Position numbers and translations under genes: made by a program. From contig NC_092115.1 in assembly GCF_045679555.1 (NCBI RefSeq), positions 40,371,728 through 40,435,727 of the forward strand: a stretch of 64,000 nt of DNA. The letters run 5' to 3'. The number at the start of each line of letters is the position of its first letter. The stretch's first letter is position 1. This document shows, piece by piece, positions 20,308 to 32,196 of the stretch. The DNA comes from Salvelinus alpinus. Lineage: Eukaryota; Chordata; Actinopteri; Salmoniformes; Salmonidae. A model generated the notes under the pieces. It worked only from the letters and a program-made list of their open reading frames with translations. It was not told the DNA's origin and did no database searches.

Positions 20308-22147
20308 TTAAAACTTCTTGTCAATAGGGGGGCGCCATTTCGACTTTGTAAAAATTCGTTCCCAAATTAAACTGCCTCGTACTCAATTCTTGCTCGTACA
20401 ATATGCATATTATTATTAATATTGGATAGAAAACACTCTCTAGTTTCTAAAACCGTTTGAATTATATCTGTGAGTAAAACAGAACTCAAGTTGCAGCTAA
20501 CTTCCTGTCAGGAAGTGAGAAATCTGAAATCGATGCTCTGTTCCAGGGTCAGTTTATTAAATTGCATGTGATCTATGAGTCGACATGCACTGCATATGAT
20601 TTCCCCTAGATGTCAGTAAGCAGTGAGAATTGGAATGGTGTTGCTAGGCAGATCTGAGGCCATATAAAGGCTCATGGAACCGGGGGTGCACTCTTTTCAA
20701 CGTTCGTCATGGCGCAAAGGAGGACCTCAGGATGGCATTCTGAAAAGCTCTCGTTATAGGCCTTAGATATATCCGGCTCTGATTTTATTCGATATAGGTG
20801 TTAAAGACATCATAATGTAGTTATTTTAAACCGAGTTATATCAGTTTATATCAGTATATTGCGATTTTTGGATATTTCTTTGTGCTGCGTTATGAAGAGT
20901 TGGGCACGTCTGGGCCACATAGCTAATGTTTGCTGCTAATTCCTAATTTGAAGACGGCAATCTACAACCGAGCAACGATGATTCTGGACAAAGGACCACT
21001 TGCACAAGATTCTGATGGAAGCTCATCAAAAAGTAAGAACTATTTATGATGTTAATTCGTTGTTCTGTTGAAAAATGTTAAACTATTATTCGGCCATTAA
21101 TTTCGGTGCGGTCTCGCTTTAGCGCACGCTGTATGTCGTAGTAATGTTAATTTTAAAAACCTAACACAGCGGTTGCATTAAGAACTAATGTATCTTTCAT
21201 TTGCTGTCCAACCTGTATTTTTTAGTCAAGTTTATGATTAGTTATTGATTAGATTAGGTGCCTCTCCCAAGATTTCTCCCGACATTTTGTTGGCAGCTTG
21301 GCTACTATTCTCATTGTATAACCACGATTTGTGCCGCTAAATATGCACATTTTCGAACAAACAATATATGTATTGTGTAATATGATGTTATAGGACTGTC
21401 ATCTGAAGAAGTTTGAGAAGGTTAGTGAAATAATTTATATATTTTGCTGGTTTATTCGTTATCGCTACTGTTGGCTTGAATCAATGCTGTTGTGTGGTTG
21501 GCTATTGTAGTAAGCTAATATAATGCTAAATTGTGTTTTCGCTGTAAAACACTTAAAGAATCTGAAATATTGGCTGGATTCACAAGATCTTTGTCTTTCA
21601 TTTGCTGTACGCTGTGTATTTTTCATAAATGTTTTATGATGAGTATTTAGGTAATTCACGTTGCTCTCTGTAGTTATTCTAGTTGCTTTGGTGAGAGTTG
21701 TGATGGTGGCTGCAATGTAAAACTATGATTTATACCTGAAATATGCACATTTTTTCGAACAAAACATATGCTATATAATAAATATGTTATCAGACTGTCA
21801 TCTGATGAAGTTGTTTCTTGGTTAGTGACTATTTATATCTTTATTTGGTCGAATTTGTGATAGCTACCTATGCAGGAAAAAAATGGTGGGAAAAAAAAGT
21901 TGTGTCTATTGCTATGGTGGTTAGCTAATAGAAATACATATTGTGTCTTCCCTGTAAAACATTTAAAAAAATCAGAAATGATGGCTGGATTCACAAGATG
22001 TGTATCTTTCATTTGGTGTCTTGGACTTGTGATTTCATGAACATTTTATTATATGATATCCCTGTGGCTTTAGGCTAGGCTATGCTAGTCAGCTTTTTTG
22101 ATGGGGGGGGTCCCGGATCCGGGTTTGTGACTCGTTAGAGGTTTTAA
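20308..22147. mobile_element. piggyBac-type nonautonomous element (1.83 kb) with TTAA target duplication
   Basis: TTAA occurs at both borders (20,308-20,311 and 22,144-22,147), and the LINE reading frame is restored exactly if one TTAA is kept. The ends are short imperfect inverted repeats, AACTTCT on the left and AACCTCT (reverse strand) on the right. There is no transposase frame. A TATA-like catataaag (about 20,662) precedes an ATG near 20,709. The right 1.1 kb consists of about three diverged units of roughly 400 bp, each with tctttcattt, aaatatgcacatttttcgaac and gactgtcatctga blocks (units near 21,190, 21,590 and 22,000). Confidence 0.8.
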
Positions 22148-22547
22148 CCTCCACATCACCCGAGGAACAGAGGAGGAGTAGGATGAGGGTACGGCTAAAG
22201 GCTATCAAAACTGGTCGTCTAGTGCATTGGGGACAGAGAGTAAAAGGAGCAGATATCTGGGTGTGGTAGAATAGATTCAGGGCATAATATACAGACAGGG
22301 GTATGGTGGGGTGCGGGTACAGTGGAGGTAAGCCCAGGCACCGAGTGATGATAAGAGAGGTTGCATCTCTGGATGGGATAGTTATGCTGGGTGAGGTCAC
22401 TGCATGTGTGGGAGGTGGGACAAAGGAGGTATCTGAGGCATGTTGAGTGGGACTAGGGGCTCCGCAGTAAACTAAAACAATGATAACTATCCTAAACAAC
22501 AGTGTACAAGGCATATTGACATTTGAGAGAGACATAAAGTGAGTCAT
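22144..22547 (-). pseudogene. LINE 5' frame ending in a 2A-type sequence
   Basis: This is an open frame of about 135 codons before the insertion (start at 22,547). It has hydrophobic segments near its beginning (LLFRIVIIVLVYCG) and at its end (LILLLLCSSGDVEV). When the two flanks of the TTAA insertion are read as one site, the last codons are S-G-D-V-E-V-N-P-G-P, the 2A/CHYSEL consensus DxExNPGP. 2A sequences make the ribosome skip one peptide bond (Gly-Pro), releasing the upstream peptide. They are known from some APE-type non-LTR elements of animals. Here the motif is split and a TGA follows 13 codons later, so it cannot act now. Confidence 0.7.
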
Positions 22548-23735
22548 AAAGCAATCACAGGTGTTGATTGGGAGAGCTAGCTAAGACAACAATGGGTAAG
22601 ACAACAACAGCCAATCAGCTAAGACAACAACAACAGGTAAAATGGCGATGAATGGGCAGAGAGGGTCGGTTAACTACACACAGGGCCTGAGTTCGAGGCT
22701 GGGGCCGACAGATAAACAAAAAAATTTACTAAATGGAGTACTGTGATTAATGAACAGTCCAGCAGGCATCAGCTATGTAGCCAAGTGATCATAGGGTCCA
22801 GTGAACAGCAATAGATGAAACAGGGAAGTCGCGGGGTTGTCGTTACTATGCTAGCAAGCGGGAGACACGGCATTTAAAGTTAGCAGGCCGGGGTAAGTAG
22901 AAGCTTCTGCTTCGACGTTGAGGGCACAGCGGGTGGAGTTACGTCGGCGGACCAGTCGTGGTGGTACGGCGGGGCGCCGTGTCGACATAGGGTCCGGGCC
23001 AGATGGCGAAAGAGGTATTATAGTTGTAGTAATTTCGTCTTGCTAGCCGGGAGATGTGCCTGGCTTGCGGCTAACTGGTGCTTGCTTCTGGGCAGGGGCG
23101 TTAGCCACTATAGCCCTCGGTAGCAGCTAGCTAGCAGCGAAGATCCGATGCAAAGGTCCAGAGCTTAAGGCAAGGATCCGGTGGAGTAGTGGATTCTAGC
23201 CGTGTTGGAGGTAGAGTCCGGGAGGCATCAGCTGAGTAGCCGAGTGATCACAGAGTAGGCCGGGAGGTGGGCCTGGCTCAGGGCTAGCTTCGGGGCTGGG
23301 TCACTCGGTGGCAGCTAGCTAGCTGGGATGATCAGGAGTAATGGTCCAGGGTTTACGGCAGGAATTCGGCGTTGTAGTGGAGAAAACAGTCCGATACTGG
23401 CAGGCTGGCAAGTATTATCCAGGCTAAAAAAAACGGCTGGTGTCTGTGCAGAAGGTAAAGGCCGCTAGCAGTGGCTAACAATGACTAAATAGCTAGTAAC
23501 TAATTAGCTGTTTAGCTCCTGATGGCTAGCTTCTGCCGGAGGTTCTGGCTAGGTCTAAAAAATAGCGGATCCGTGTCACATTGGGTGAGACGGGTTACTG
23601 GAAGGTATATTTAATTTAAAAATGGAAAAGAGATTGAAAATAACTTGAAATATATACAAAAAAAGACGAAAAATACAAAAAGTAAACGAGAGGACGACAA
23701 ACCACGTCTGCACTGCTACGCCATCTTGTTGTACC

Positions 23736-25010
23736 CTAGCATACTAGAGCTTGCAGACACTTAAACTGTGTAGTATTAATGAGTACAAGGAAGCACTGAT
23801 TTGTTGATGTGTAAATACAACAGTTTAAAGTGGCCTCTTCTTTTTGTTCCCTTCATCTGTACTGGTCTGAGAACACAGGCTAGGGGAATGCAACGTACAT
23901 TGATATATTTGCGAGGAATGTGGTTTGGCTTGTCAGTGCACACACACACAAGAAGACCAGGTGAGGAAAATGCACTTTCGACTATTGAGATGCACCCAGA
24001 TGTGTCATTCTGCTGTCAGTCTTATCCCATCTCTCTCCCATAATCCAGCGTAATATATACCCTGTGCCCTGTCACAATACTTTTGCAATGCATCCTTCTT
24101 TCTTTCCTCCCTTTCTTGAGGTAATCCCTGTTCTAACATGAATGATCTAAGCTCCCTCGCACAAAGCTCTCGCTTTCACCTCCCTTTCGTGTTGGATAAG
24201 TGATTACTCCAAAGGAGGGGAAGAAGGAAAGATTCATTTGAACAGTATTTGAAAAGGGCCATGGACTGCTCTCTCTCTCTCTGTGTGGTGTGGATACCAG
24301 TGTGCCTCAGCCTTGGCTAACTCAGCAAGACTGGATCTGGCCAGAGAAGTCTGTGGGTTTGGATAAAGCTGAGATGGTATACAATCCTACCCCTCAGCCA
24401 TTCATCATCATGGACACAGGACACTGAACAACAGAGGTGATTGTTGTTGTATGAGGATCATCCTGGCCTGACGAGAGGAACTAAAAGCCTGGTACACAAG
24501 GATATAGGATTTTGGTAAAACATTTTACTTGAGCCCTTTGTCATAAGGCCTACATGCTTATAATGATGGCGTCATGAATAGTCATGCGTTATTACAACAT
24601 ATGTCATCTTATGTCAACTGTCATGAGTCATGACAGCTTAGGAAATATGTCATGACATTATAATGGAACTGCCATGTACGCCTCATGAAAGAGTAGGCCT
24701 AAAGTGCATTTTCTGATGTCAGAAACTGAAACTCTGTCTATCAACCAAACACCTAACACAATGAGTAAAGTGCTACCACAATGTCTTCAGTTCTATACAG
24801 TGCAGATGTTTAGTCAGTGTGTGTGGGGGTGAGTCATAAAGTTATTATGTTAAACTGACAGAATGTGTCCTCTGTGACTGTGTACATAGCATTCCTGCTG
24901 CCCAAGGTTTCCTGTCCGCGTTCCTGGCTGCCCGTCGTTGTCACAGCAACAGAGCAGAAAGCATTAGTCCATTACGCTGCTATGTTGTTTCACCAAATAG
25001 CTGAACGTTT
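23736..25010. other. Unassigned non-coding sequence, part repeat-like
   Basis: No coding frame is supported. A stretch at about 24,540-24,690 rich in tcatgac/gtcatga inverted motifs (including tgtcatgagtcatgaca) looks like part of a dispersed fish repeat. There is a short CT run at about 24,270-24,281. Confidence 0.45.
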
Positions 25011-26060
25011 TTAGAGATGAGAGAGTTTAATAGTCACATGTACACCTTTGCATATGTAATTACAGGGGTACAGGGAAGTTCTTGAGCTCCAACAATACAG
25101 GCCCCATTTAAATAAAAGAAGACCGGGGGAGCAGCAGAGAGTACATGGGGTGTAGGTAGCTGACAAGTGGTGGCTATTCAGCATGATAAATGTCCATTGA
25201 GGTGGGGACAGGGTAAAAATGTCCATTGAGGTGGCGGGGGATGGAGCTATTGGCCAGTCTTGCAGTTTTTACCATGATGCTCCTATACTGAGTGATGGAA
25301 ACTGGTGAACAAGCAATGGGTCGGGTGTCTGGGGTCCCTGATTATCTTCTTGCCCTTCCTGCAACACCTGGTGCGTTCGGCTGAGTGTACAACCCTCTGT
25401 AGCGCCTTGTAGTTCACGGCGGTGGAGTTGCCGTACCAGCCTGTGATGCAGCCCGACAGTATGCTCTCGATGGTGCTCATGTAGAACACTGTGATGGCCC
25501 TCGGAGACAGGCCACATTTTTTCAGCATCCTGAGGTTGAAGAGTCGCTGTCATGCCTTCTTCACCACAGTGTCCGTGTGGTTTGACCATTTCAGCCCCTC
25601 AGAGATGTGTACGCATTGACCGTCTCCACGGTTGATGAGGATGGGGGCGTGCCCAGCCTGGTTCCTCCTGAAGTCCACAATCAGCTCCTTTGTTATTCTG
25701 GCATTAAGGGAGAGGTTGTTTACCCGGCACCACACCGTCAGAGTGCCTACCTCCTCCCTGTAGACCGTCACATAATTTGTTGTAAATCCTACTACTGTGG
25801 TGTTGTCAGCGAACTTGATGATGGAGTTGGAACTGTGTGAGGCCACACAGTCGTGGGTATACAGGGAGTACAGGAGGGGACTGAGGACGCACCCTTGTGG
25901 GCCCCAGTGTTGAGAATCAGTGCCGAGGAGGTAATGTTGTCTAACTTCACCACCTGAGGGTGGCCCGTCAGGAAGTCCAAGACCCAGTTGCATAGGGAGT
26001 TCAGTCCCAGGGCTGTGAGCTTTGTGGTGTGCTTAGAGGGCACTGTGGCATTGAAGTTGT
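25011..26060 (-). mobile_element. L2-like LINE fragment (RT C-terminal half)
   Basis: The minus-strand frames 25,993-25,550 and 25,528-25,283 encode GPQGCVLSPLLYSLYTHDCV (the RT PQGxVLSPxL box), IIKFADNTTVVGFTTN (the catalytic box with the second Asp of FADDT changed to Asn), NNLSLNARITKELIVDFRR and IESILSGCITGWYGN. A shift near 25,550 separates the two frames. Loss of the second catalytic Asp and the frameshift mean it is inactive. The 3' end lies near 25,011. Confidence 0.85.
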
Positions 26061-26654
<594 letters not shown>

Positions 26655-28400
26655 TACCAGTGGAGGCTCTTCAGTGGAAGAAGGGGAGGACCATCCTACT
26701 CATGGAATTTCACACAAAAGAAATTGAGAAATATGAAAACGTTTATAGTCTTTCTAGATAAAACTACACTAAATATATTCACGTCACCAAATAACGGATT
26801 AAAACACACTTTTTTTGCAATGAAGTTCTACAGTAGCCTCAGCAGCACCCTCTAGGGTAGCACCACTGTGTAGCTGGAGAACAGCTTTTTTCATTCATCC
26901 TCTGGGTACATTGACTTTAATACAAAACCTAGGAGGCTCATGGTTCTTACCCCCTTCCATAGACTTACACAGTAGTTATGATGACTTCTGGAGGACATCC
27001 TCCAACCTATCAGAGCTCTTGTAGTATGAACTGAATTTCTGTCCATCCAATCAAAGGATCAGAGAATGAATCTAGTACTGAAAGCATAAGCTACAGCGAG
27101 CTAACACTGCAGTGCATAAAGTGTAGTGAGTAGTTGACTCAAAGAGACAGAAAGACATTTGTTGAGCTGCCTATATTTTTTCTTTTTAATTTACCTTTCA
27201 CTGACTTAGCTAATGCAGCTCATTTTGCCTACTCAACAACCTGACAAACAATAGCATTCTCAAACAGAGAATGCTATTTATGTTAGCTAGTTGGCTAAGG
27301 CTAACCAACACTGCAAATCTTCCAAGTCAAGGTAAGCTTTCAGTTTTATAAAAGTATTGCCACCGGGGCCTGCCGGTGTAACTGCTAAACTATTTGCTGT
27401 ACACTGTACTGCGTGATTGTACACATGGATTGGATTGTGGGTTTACTAATGCATTAGTTCTAGTTTCTTGAGTATAACGTTAATATGGTGACAACAATGT
27501 AGGCTGTGTAGCGGTTATGGTATGAAGGTTTGTCTTGAAGAGGTTTTTGTGCCTGGTCACAGACAGCTGTTATGTTTTTCTCTGAAGTCCACATTCAAAG
27601 GGAAAAGGTGAGAGGAGGAGTGTAGCTTTTTTTTAATACAAAAAGCAAAGTGATGATGCTGTGTGTGGCTGCTATGAAAACGAACTATGTTTGCCTGTGA
27701 TCAGGGGTGTATTCATTCCAGCGATTCTGTTACAAAATGTTAGCAGAAGCGAACGGAATGAAGCAGGGAGGGACGTACCTGAATTTGTCCAATATAAAAT
27801 GTTGTTTTAACGGTTTGGACTAATGATTACACCCCAGATCAGCTAGATGCAGGCAAGAGTGTGCAAGGCAGTATTGAATGTGTCACTGTCTGTCACCTTG
27901 ATTACTCCAATTTGTCACTCGACCTGTGCACCTACGTTATAAACTTTCATTTGTAGTCTAGGTTGTAGCAACCTCATGATGGGGATAGGGCATATTCGAG
28001 TATCATGTAGTAGACTAAACATATTGATGTTGCATTGATCTGGTTGAATGGAAGATGAATGACAATCATCCAATATGCTGTAATGGAAATAAGGCCCCCC
28101 AAAAATGTGTCCTCATTAATCTTAATCGGCACCGACCGCCACTGACACACACGCGCACACACACACACACACCAATAAATGTTTTTCTAAGTAAATAACG
28201 TGTGTCTTTTGCAGCCGTGATAATGGAGGATAGGAACAGACTGCAGCTCGACCTCAACTCTCCTCCTCCTCCCTTCCCAGCACTTAGCTCTTCATAAGCC
28301 TCATAAAAACACCTCTGTGACAAGCAGTCTCAGACCTCCCTGAATGAGACATGAGTCCCCCTAAATGGGGGGAGGGGGCATCTCTAAATAGCCAGCTAAC
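26655..28400 (+). repeat. 1.7-kb dispersed repeat, copy A
   Basis: It begins accagtggaggctcttcagt and runs to about atctctaaatagcc (28,395). It matches the reverse complement of 55,140-56,815 in the same order over nearly its whole length (tagataaaactacactaaat, then tacagtagcctcagcagcac, gttagcagaagcgaacggaa, then aacagactgcagctcgacct). There is no coding capacity. It is probably a nonautonomous mobile repeat; its class is not recognised. A short CA tract lies at 28,143-28,172. Confidence 0.7.
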
Positions 28401-29850
28401 TATCTGCTGCTGTCTCTGCTTCTAAGAGGTTCCTCCAGCAGTGTTATTCAAGGAGGGGATCCCGTGGAGGGGTTCTTCCCAGGGGCATGCTGCGAATCTC
28501 GGCTCCAAAAATAGAGTACTCCCTCCATCTCACATCTCCAGATATCTGTCCAGGCAGATTGCTCAAGATTGACTTCGAAATTGGACATCTGTGCATGTCC
28601 TGAGGATGACAAGAAATACCTTAAAAACCAGACACTAGGGGCAACGGTGAGCAGTATTACCATCATGTAGTCTTTGGTTTTGAAGTAGCCTTATTTTAAC
28701 CCTTCAGAATGTAAACTCTAGATCCAAAGGTTGCGTGGTAGACTCAATTTGTATTTTTATTTTTTAACAATATCTCAAACCTTAACCCTTAACTTAACCA
28801 ATCAGAAGGAATGCCTAAACCCATTTTTGTTTTACTCTATCCCAAACATTAACCATCAACTTCTAAATTTGACGTTTGGAGAAACGAAATGATGCTGAGC
28901 AGGAGGACTCAACCCAGGGTGTCAAAAACACTTTGAAATTTGACATTTGGAGCAACTTCTAAAGCTGATGTTTGGAGAAATCTGGATAAGCATCAGAATC
29001 TGAAGTCAAATTGGTAAAACTGTGAGATCTTGTAGCTCTGTTAGTTCAATTTTCACTGCAGTAGAGAAGACACACATGTACAGACACACAGTGTGTGTGT
29101 GTGTGTGTGTGATTGATTGATTGGTAGTATTATTAGAATCTTGGCTACGAAACTGAACTAAAGCCCAGGAGCTGAGGGGGTATCGTGGCTCGATCACAAA
29201 TTAAAAAATAATTGATTGAGCGTCACATCATATTTCCATTTGTAGATCATCAAGTGTGTGTGTTTGTCTAAGATATTACCCCACGTTTATGTTATGCTGA
29301 TAACAGGTGTGCCAAAGAAAAATGCAGAACATCTAGCAGAGAATACTGCTCTGTTTTAGCTGATAATGGCAGCATGTCCATATGGAGGAAAACCCTGACT
29401 GTAAGACTGTCATAGATGACTTGACGTTCTACAATGACTAATGCAGAATCACGAGCCCATATCTCTATGGACTTGTGTGGTTCTCACCATGGTTCACTGT
29501 TGATCCAAATAAAGCATTTGTGTGTGCGTGCCTTTGTACATGCTTGAGGTTTGTGGTATATAACATTCTACAATATAACATTACGCCATTTGAGAGTATA
29601 GGGCTAAAATCTGAATGTTTTCAATGGGCGTGAATCACATCTCACCTCCCTGTTCCCCTGCAAATTTAAAGGAGAGCATCTGGTGTATTCTTTTCTCAGG
29701 AGAGCTTTCTGTAAGAACCCCAAAACCATCTTGTGTTTGAGAGCACAATACATTTCAGCAGGGTCAGGAAGAGTTCAGTGCTCACTGTACTCGGGGATGG
29801 GTGTACACATGGGACCGACTTGGTTTGAACCTTGGTCTCCTGCACCCTAA
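28401..29850. other. Unassigned non-coding sequence
   Basis: No gene is recognised. The repeated motifs aatttgacgtttggagaaac, aatttgacatttggagcaac and tgatgtttggagaaatctgg (about 28,866-28,983) form a short degenerate direct repeat. There is a GT run at about 29,090-29,111. Confidence 0.45.
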
Positions 29851-30010
29851 GTGTTTTTATTGATTTATTTTACCTTTATTTATATAGGTAAATCAATTAA
29901 GAACAGATCCTGATTAGCAATTTGCAATGGTTATCTTTGTTAGCCCACTTGATCTTTGTTAGCTAAAGCACAAGTATTACCTCGGGAGCTAACACAAGTC
30001 TTAAGGTCTC
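29851..30010 (-). repeat. LINE/SINE tail-like fragment
   Basis: tttattttacctttatttat followed by aggtaaatcaattaagaaca resembles, on the reverse strand, the shared tail (gttcttaactgacttgccta) of the SINEs at 282-516 and 43,925-44,116. The head is missing. Confidence 0.4.
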
Positions 30011-30164
30011 AAACACACACAATGAAGCAAAATTAGCAATCATTCCAACTGACCTTCAGTCCACAAAACAGAAAGTTGACTTTAGAAAACGATCCCCGCA
30101 GAGAGTTCTGTACAAATATTACATTTTCTCCAGTAAATGAAACTGTTTAGCCCACGGACAACCT

Positions 30165-30204
30165 TGATTATACACTCAGTGGCCAGTTTATTAGGTACAC
30201 CACT
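30165..30204. repeat. Fragment of a widespread fish repeat end
   Basis: The block cactcagtggccagtttatt followed by aggtacaccac is a terminal sequence of a DNA-transposon family common in fishes. Only this end is present here. Confidence 0.4.
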
Positions 30205-31076
30205 GTCACGGACCTCCCCTCGGTACTGTTGCTCATTCCGTGCACCAGTTCCGGAGGTCTACGTCACCGGCGTCTAGTCATCACTGAAATGTTTCATTAT
30301 GCACACCTGGTTCCCATTTCCCCTGATTAGGAATTGTATAATTGTGCCCTTTGTTCACCATTGTCTTGTTTGGTTATTGTTCCCAAGTCCGTTTGTCACG
30401 CCCTGACCTTAGAGATCCTTTTTTATTCTCTAATTTGGTTAGGTCAGGGTGTGTCTAGGGTGGGTAGTTTAGTTTTTTTATTTCTATGTTAGCCTGGTAT
30501 GGTTCCCAATCAGAGGCAGCTGTCTATCGTTGTCTCTGATTGAGGATCATATTTAGGCAGCCTTTTCCCACTGGGTTTTTGTGTGATCTTGTCAATGTCT
30601 AGTTGCCTGCGAGCACTACATTAGTTTCACGGTTTGTTTTTCTGTGAGTTTCATCCAATAAACATGTGGAACTCTATGCATGCTGCGCCTTGGTCCATTA
30701 ATTCAACCAACGATCGTGACAATGTTGGTCTTGTGAGTACCTGTGCTTTGTTGTTTCGGCTTTTGTGCTGCGTGTAGTGTTTATTACGGGTCTCGTCCTG
30801 TGTAGTGTTTAGTACGGGTCTCGTCCCGTGTATTTATTTGAGGTTTAACCTCGCTCTTTTGTTTGGGTTACATTCTTGTGTTTTTGAATACGTGTTTGTT
30901 TTGGGCTTCGTCCCTGTGCCTTTTCACGGCATGTTGTGTTTTTGGGTGGAGTATTAAAACCCCCCTATTACGTACTCTTGCGCCTGCCTCCAATCATTTA
31001 TACAACGTGAATACCACCCCTTTCACGTAAATGGTTCGCTCCTATTGCCGGCCTCCTGGGCTTTTCACGCACGACA
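30205..31076 (+). repeat. LTR-like repeat with another LTR-like repeat inside
   Basis: It starts tgtcacggacctcccctcgg and ends gcacgaca, so it has TG...CA borders, and it carries a late attaaa-type signal (about 30,951) followed by the gcgcctgcctccaatc segment typical of salmonid LTR-like repeats. It is interrupted at 30,395-30,721. No flanking internal domain and no clear target duplication was found, so solo LTR versus other repeat is undecided. Confidence 0.5.
30395..30721 (+). repeat. Nested LTR-like or MITE-like repeat (tgtcacgcc ... cgtgaca)
   Basis: The borders tgtcacg and cgtgaca are perfect 7-bp inverted repeats; the unit also has TG...CA ends and an AATAAA (about 30,657-30,662) near the right border. 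The gaccttagagatcc and atcagaggcagctgtctatc segments belong to a very abundant salmonid repeat. It splits the surrounding repeat, so it is younger than it. Confidence 0.6.
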
Positions 31077-31417
31077 GTGAGTACGGTTACATGCACACAA
31101 TCATGCGATTTATTGTGGATGATCAAATTAATATAATAGCTCGATTAAAACATTTACGTGCTTTGCAAGAAGAAAGATTTCCCTAATAATCCTGTTCACA
31201 TGGACACATCTGAACTCAGGCTACCTGAAGCCACACTTATAAATGCAGGAAATCGGCAATCAAAATAAACGTTCTAGCACAGCGATCATGTTATTTTTGG
31301 TAAGCATTTTTGATGCTGAGTTAGGACATATGAAGTTTGTATGTGAAAGCGACTTCTAAGACATATTATTCTGAACTCACTTCACTCGTCTAAAGAGGGA
31401 GGATCGTTCGGCTGGTG
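31077..31417. other. Unassigned sequence next to Gypsy element
   Basis: No coding frame is supported. The gtacggttacatgcacacaa stretch near 31,083 may be part of a further repeat. No LTR matching the minus-strand Gypsy element could be recognised here. Confidence 0.35.
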
Positions 31418-31904
31418 CTAGCACATGGAATACACCGCTTGAACGCCGGTTAAGGTTTCTACGTGCTGTATCCCATTTTCCTGGCAGACGTGCTGTGGGC
31501 TACAATCAGATCGTATTGTTAAAGTTAAACCATGACGACTGAAAATAGTCTCCGGACTATCAATCACCTTTTTCTGCGGTAGTGAATTGCATGATATCAT
31601 ATTCATAATATCTGCTGTGGTAGTCTACAACTACTAGTACTGAGTGTCCTGTTGGTAGTGGACCCAATAGGTCAGTGGCGACGTCCTGCAACTGCCCATC
31701 AGGTAGCGCTGTGGGTCTCAGCGGTTCTGGCACGTCTGATCGGGCTACAATCTGGCGACCGTGGCATGACTCGACGTGTCTCTCTGCAGCCTTGTCCATG
31801 CCCAGCCACCATACCTTACTCCTGAGGTGTTGTTTTATGCACACTATGCCCAAATGTCTCTTGTGAGCTAAGGCTATAGCGCTCGCGTGAAGTGCACGTG
31901 GCAT
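31418..31904 (-). pseudogene. Gypsy integrase remnant
   Basis: The zinc-binding start (AHKRHLGIVCIKQHLRSKVW, then HVESC) and the catalytic core (QDVATDLLGPLPTGHSVLVV) are open at 31,904-31,560. The frame then shifts, and IFSRHGLTLTIRSD continues in 31,606-31,418. The usual SDNG box after the second catalytic Asp reads SDCS here, and the catalytic Glu is not found. The chromodomain or C-terminus is missing. Confidence 0.75.
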
Positions 31905-32196
31905 AACAATGCGTGTTCCCCTTTGGACTAATTGTTCAATTACACACAGCTCATTTGCTATAGGTGCATATGCCTGGCATGTCTCATAACACCCGCTCTG
32001 AATAGCACTTCATCTGTAGCTGATGCTTCTTCCACTTCCCTTGTGGTCATTGCATTTGGCGTTCATGTTCACTGCCACAAATCTCACATACTCCTCTGCT
32101 CCATGTGTGCGTGGGTCTTTCACTGCAGTCTCTCCAATTAGACATGACAGAGGGTCGGCGATGTTGTTTTTCTCTGCTATGTGGAAAACACGGAAG

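Larger units (their letters stand above)
17800..23735 (-). mobile_element. Long non-LTR retrotransposon with 2A-like motif, RT core deleted
   Basis: A near full-length minus-strand LINE. The 5' end is near 23,730 (caagatggcgtagcagtgca on the minus strand), followed by a 5' UTR of over 1 kb. A 5' frame (22,547-22,144) ends in CSSGDVEV. After the piggyBac-type insertion (20,312-22,143) it resumes with NPGPVC, an in-frame TGA, and then the endonuclease (20,240 down, MHVNIRSLLPKF, AVSESWL, NAKGGGVAIYS, LLGDLNWDML). Linker pieces continue through 19,479-18,880, and the RT start (YRPISILPCLSKVFKSQVNK) is at about 18,760. The catalytic RT core is deleted near 18,610 and the frame resumes in the C-terminal domain (18,513-18,181). 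The 3' UTR runs to about 17,800. It is dead by deletion. Confidence 0.85.

Noticed and set aside
22089..22547. Independent small membrane protein gene
   Set aside because: It is continuous, across a TTAA insertion, with the 2A motif and endonuclease frame of the LINE, so it is the LINE's 5' frame.
23801..24043. Open frame of 80 codons on the plus strand
   Set aside because: No domain, no splice context and no conservation signal visible; length is within chance expectation.
30205..31076. 3' LTR of the neighbouring minus-strand Gypsy element
   Set aside because: Its polyadenylation-like signal and TG...CA polarity read on the plus strand, opposite to the Gypsy element, and no matching copy is found at the other end near 34,640.
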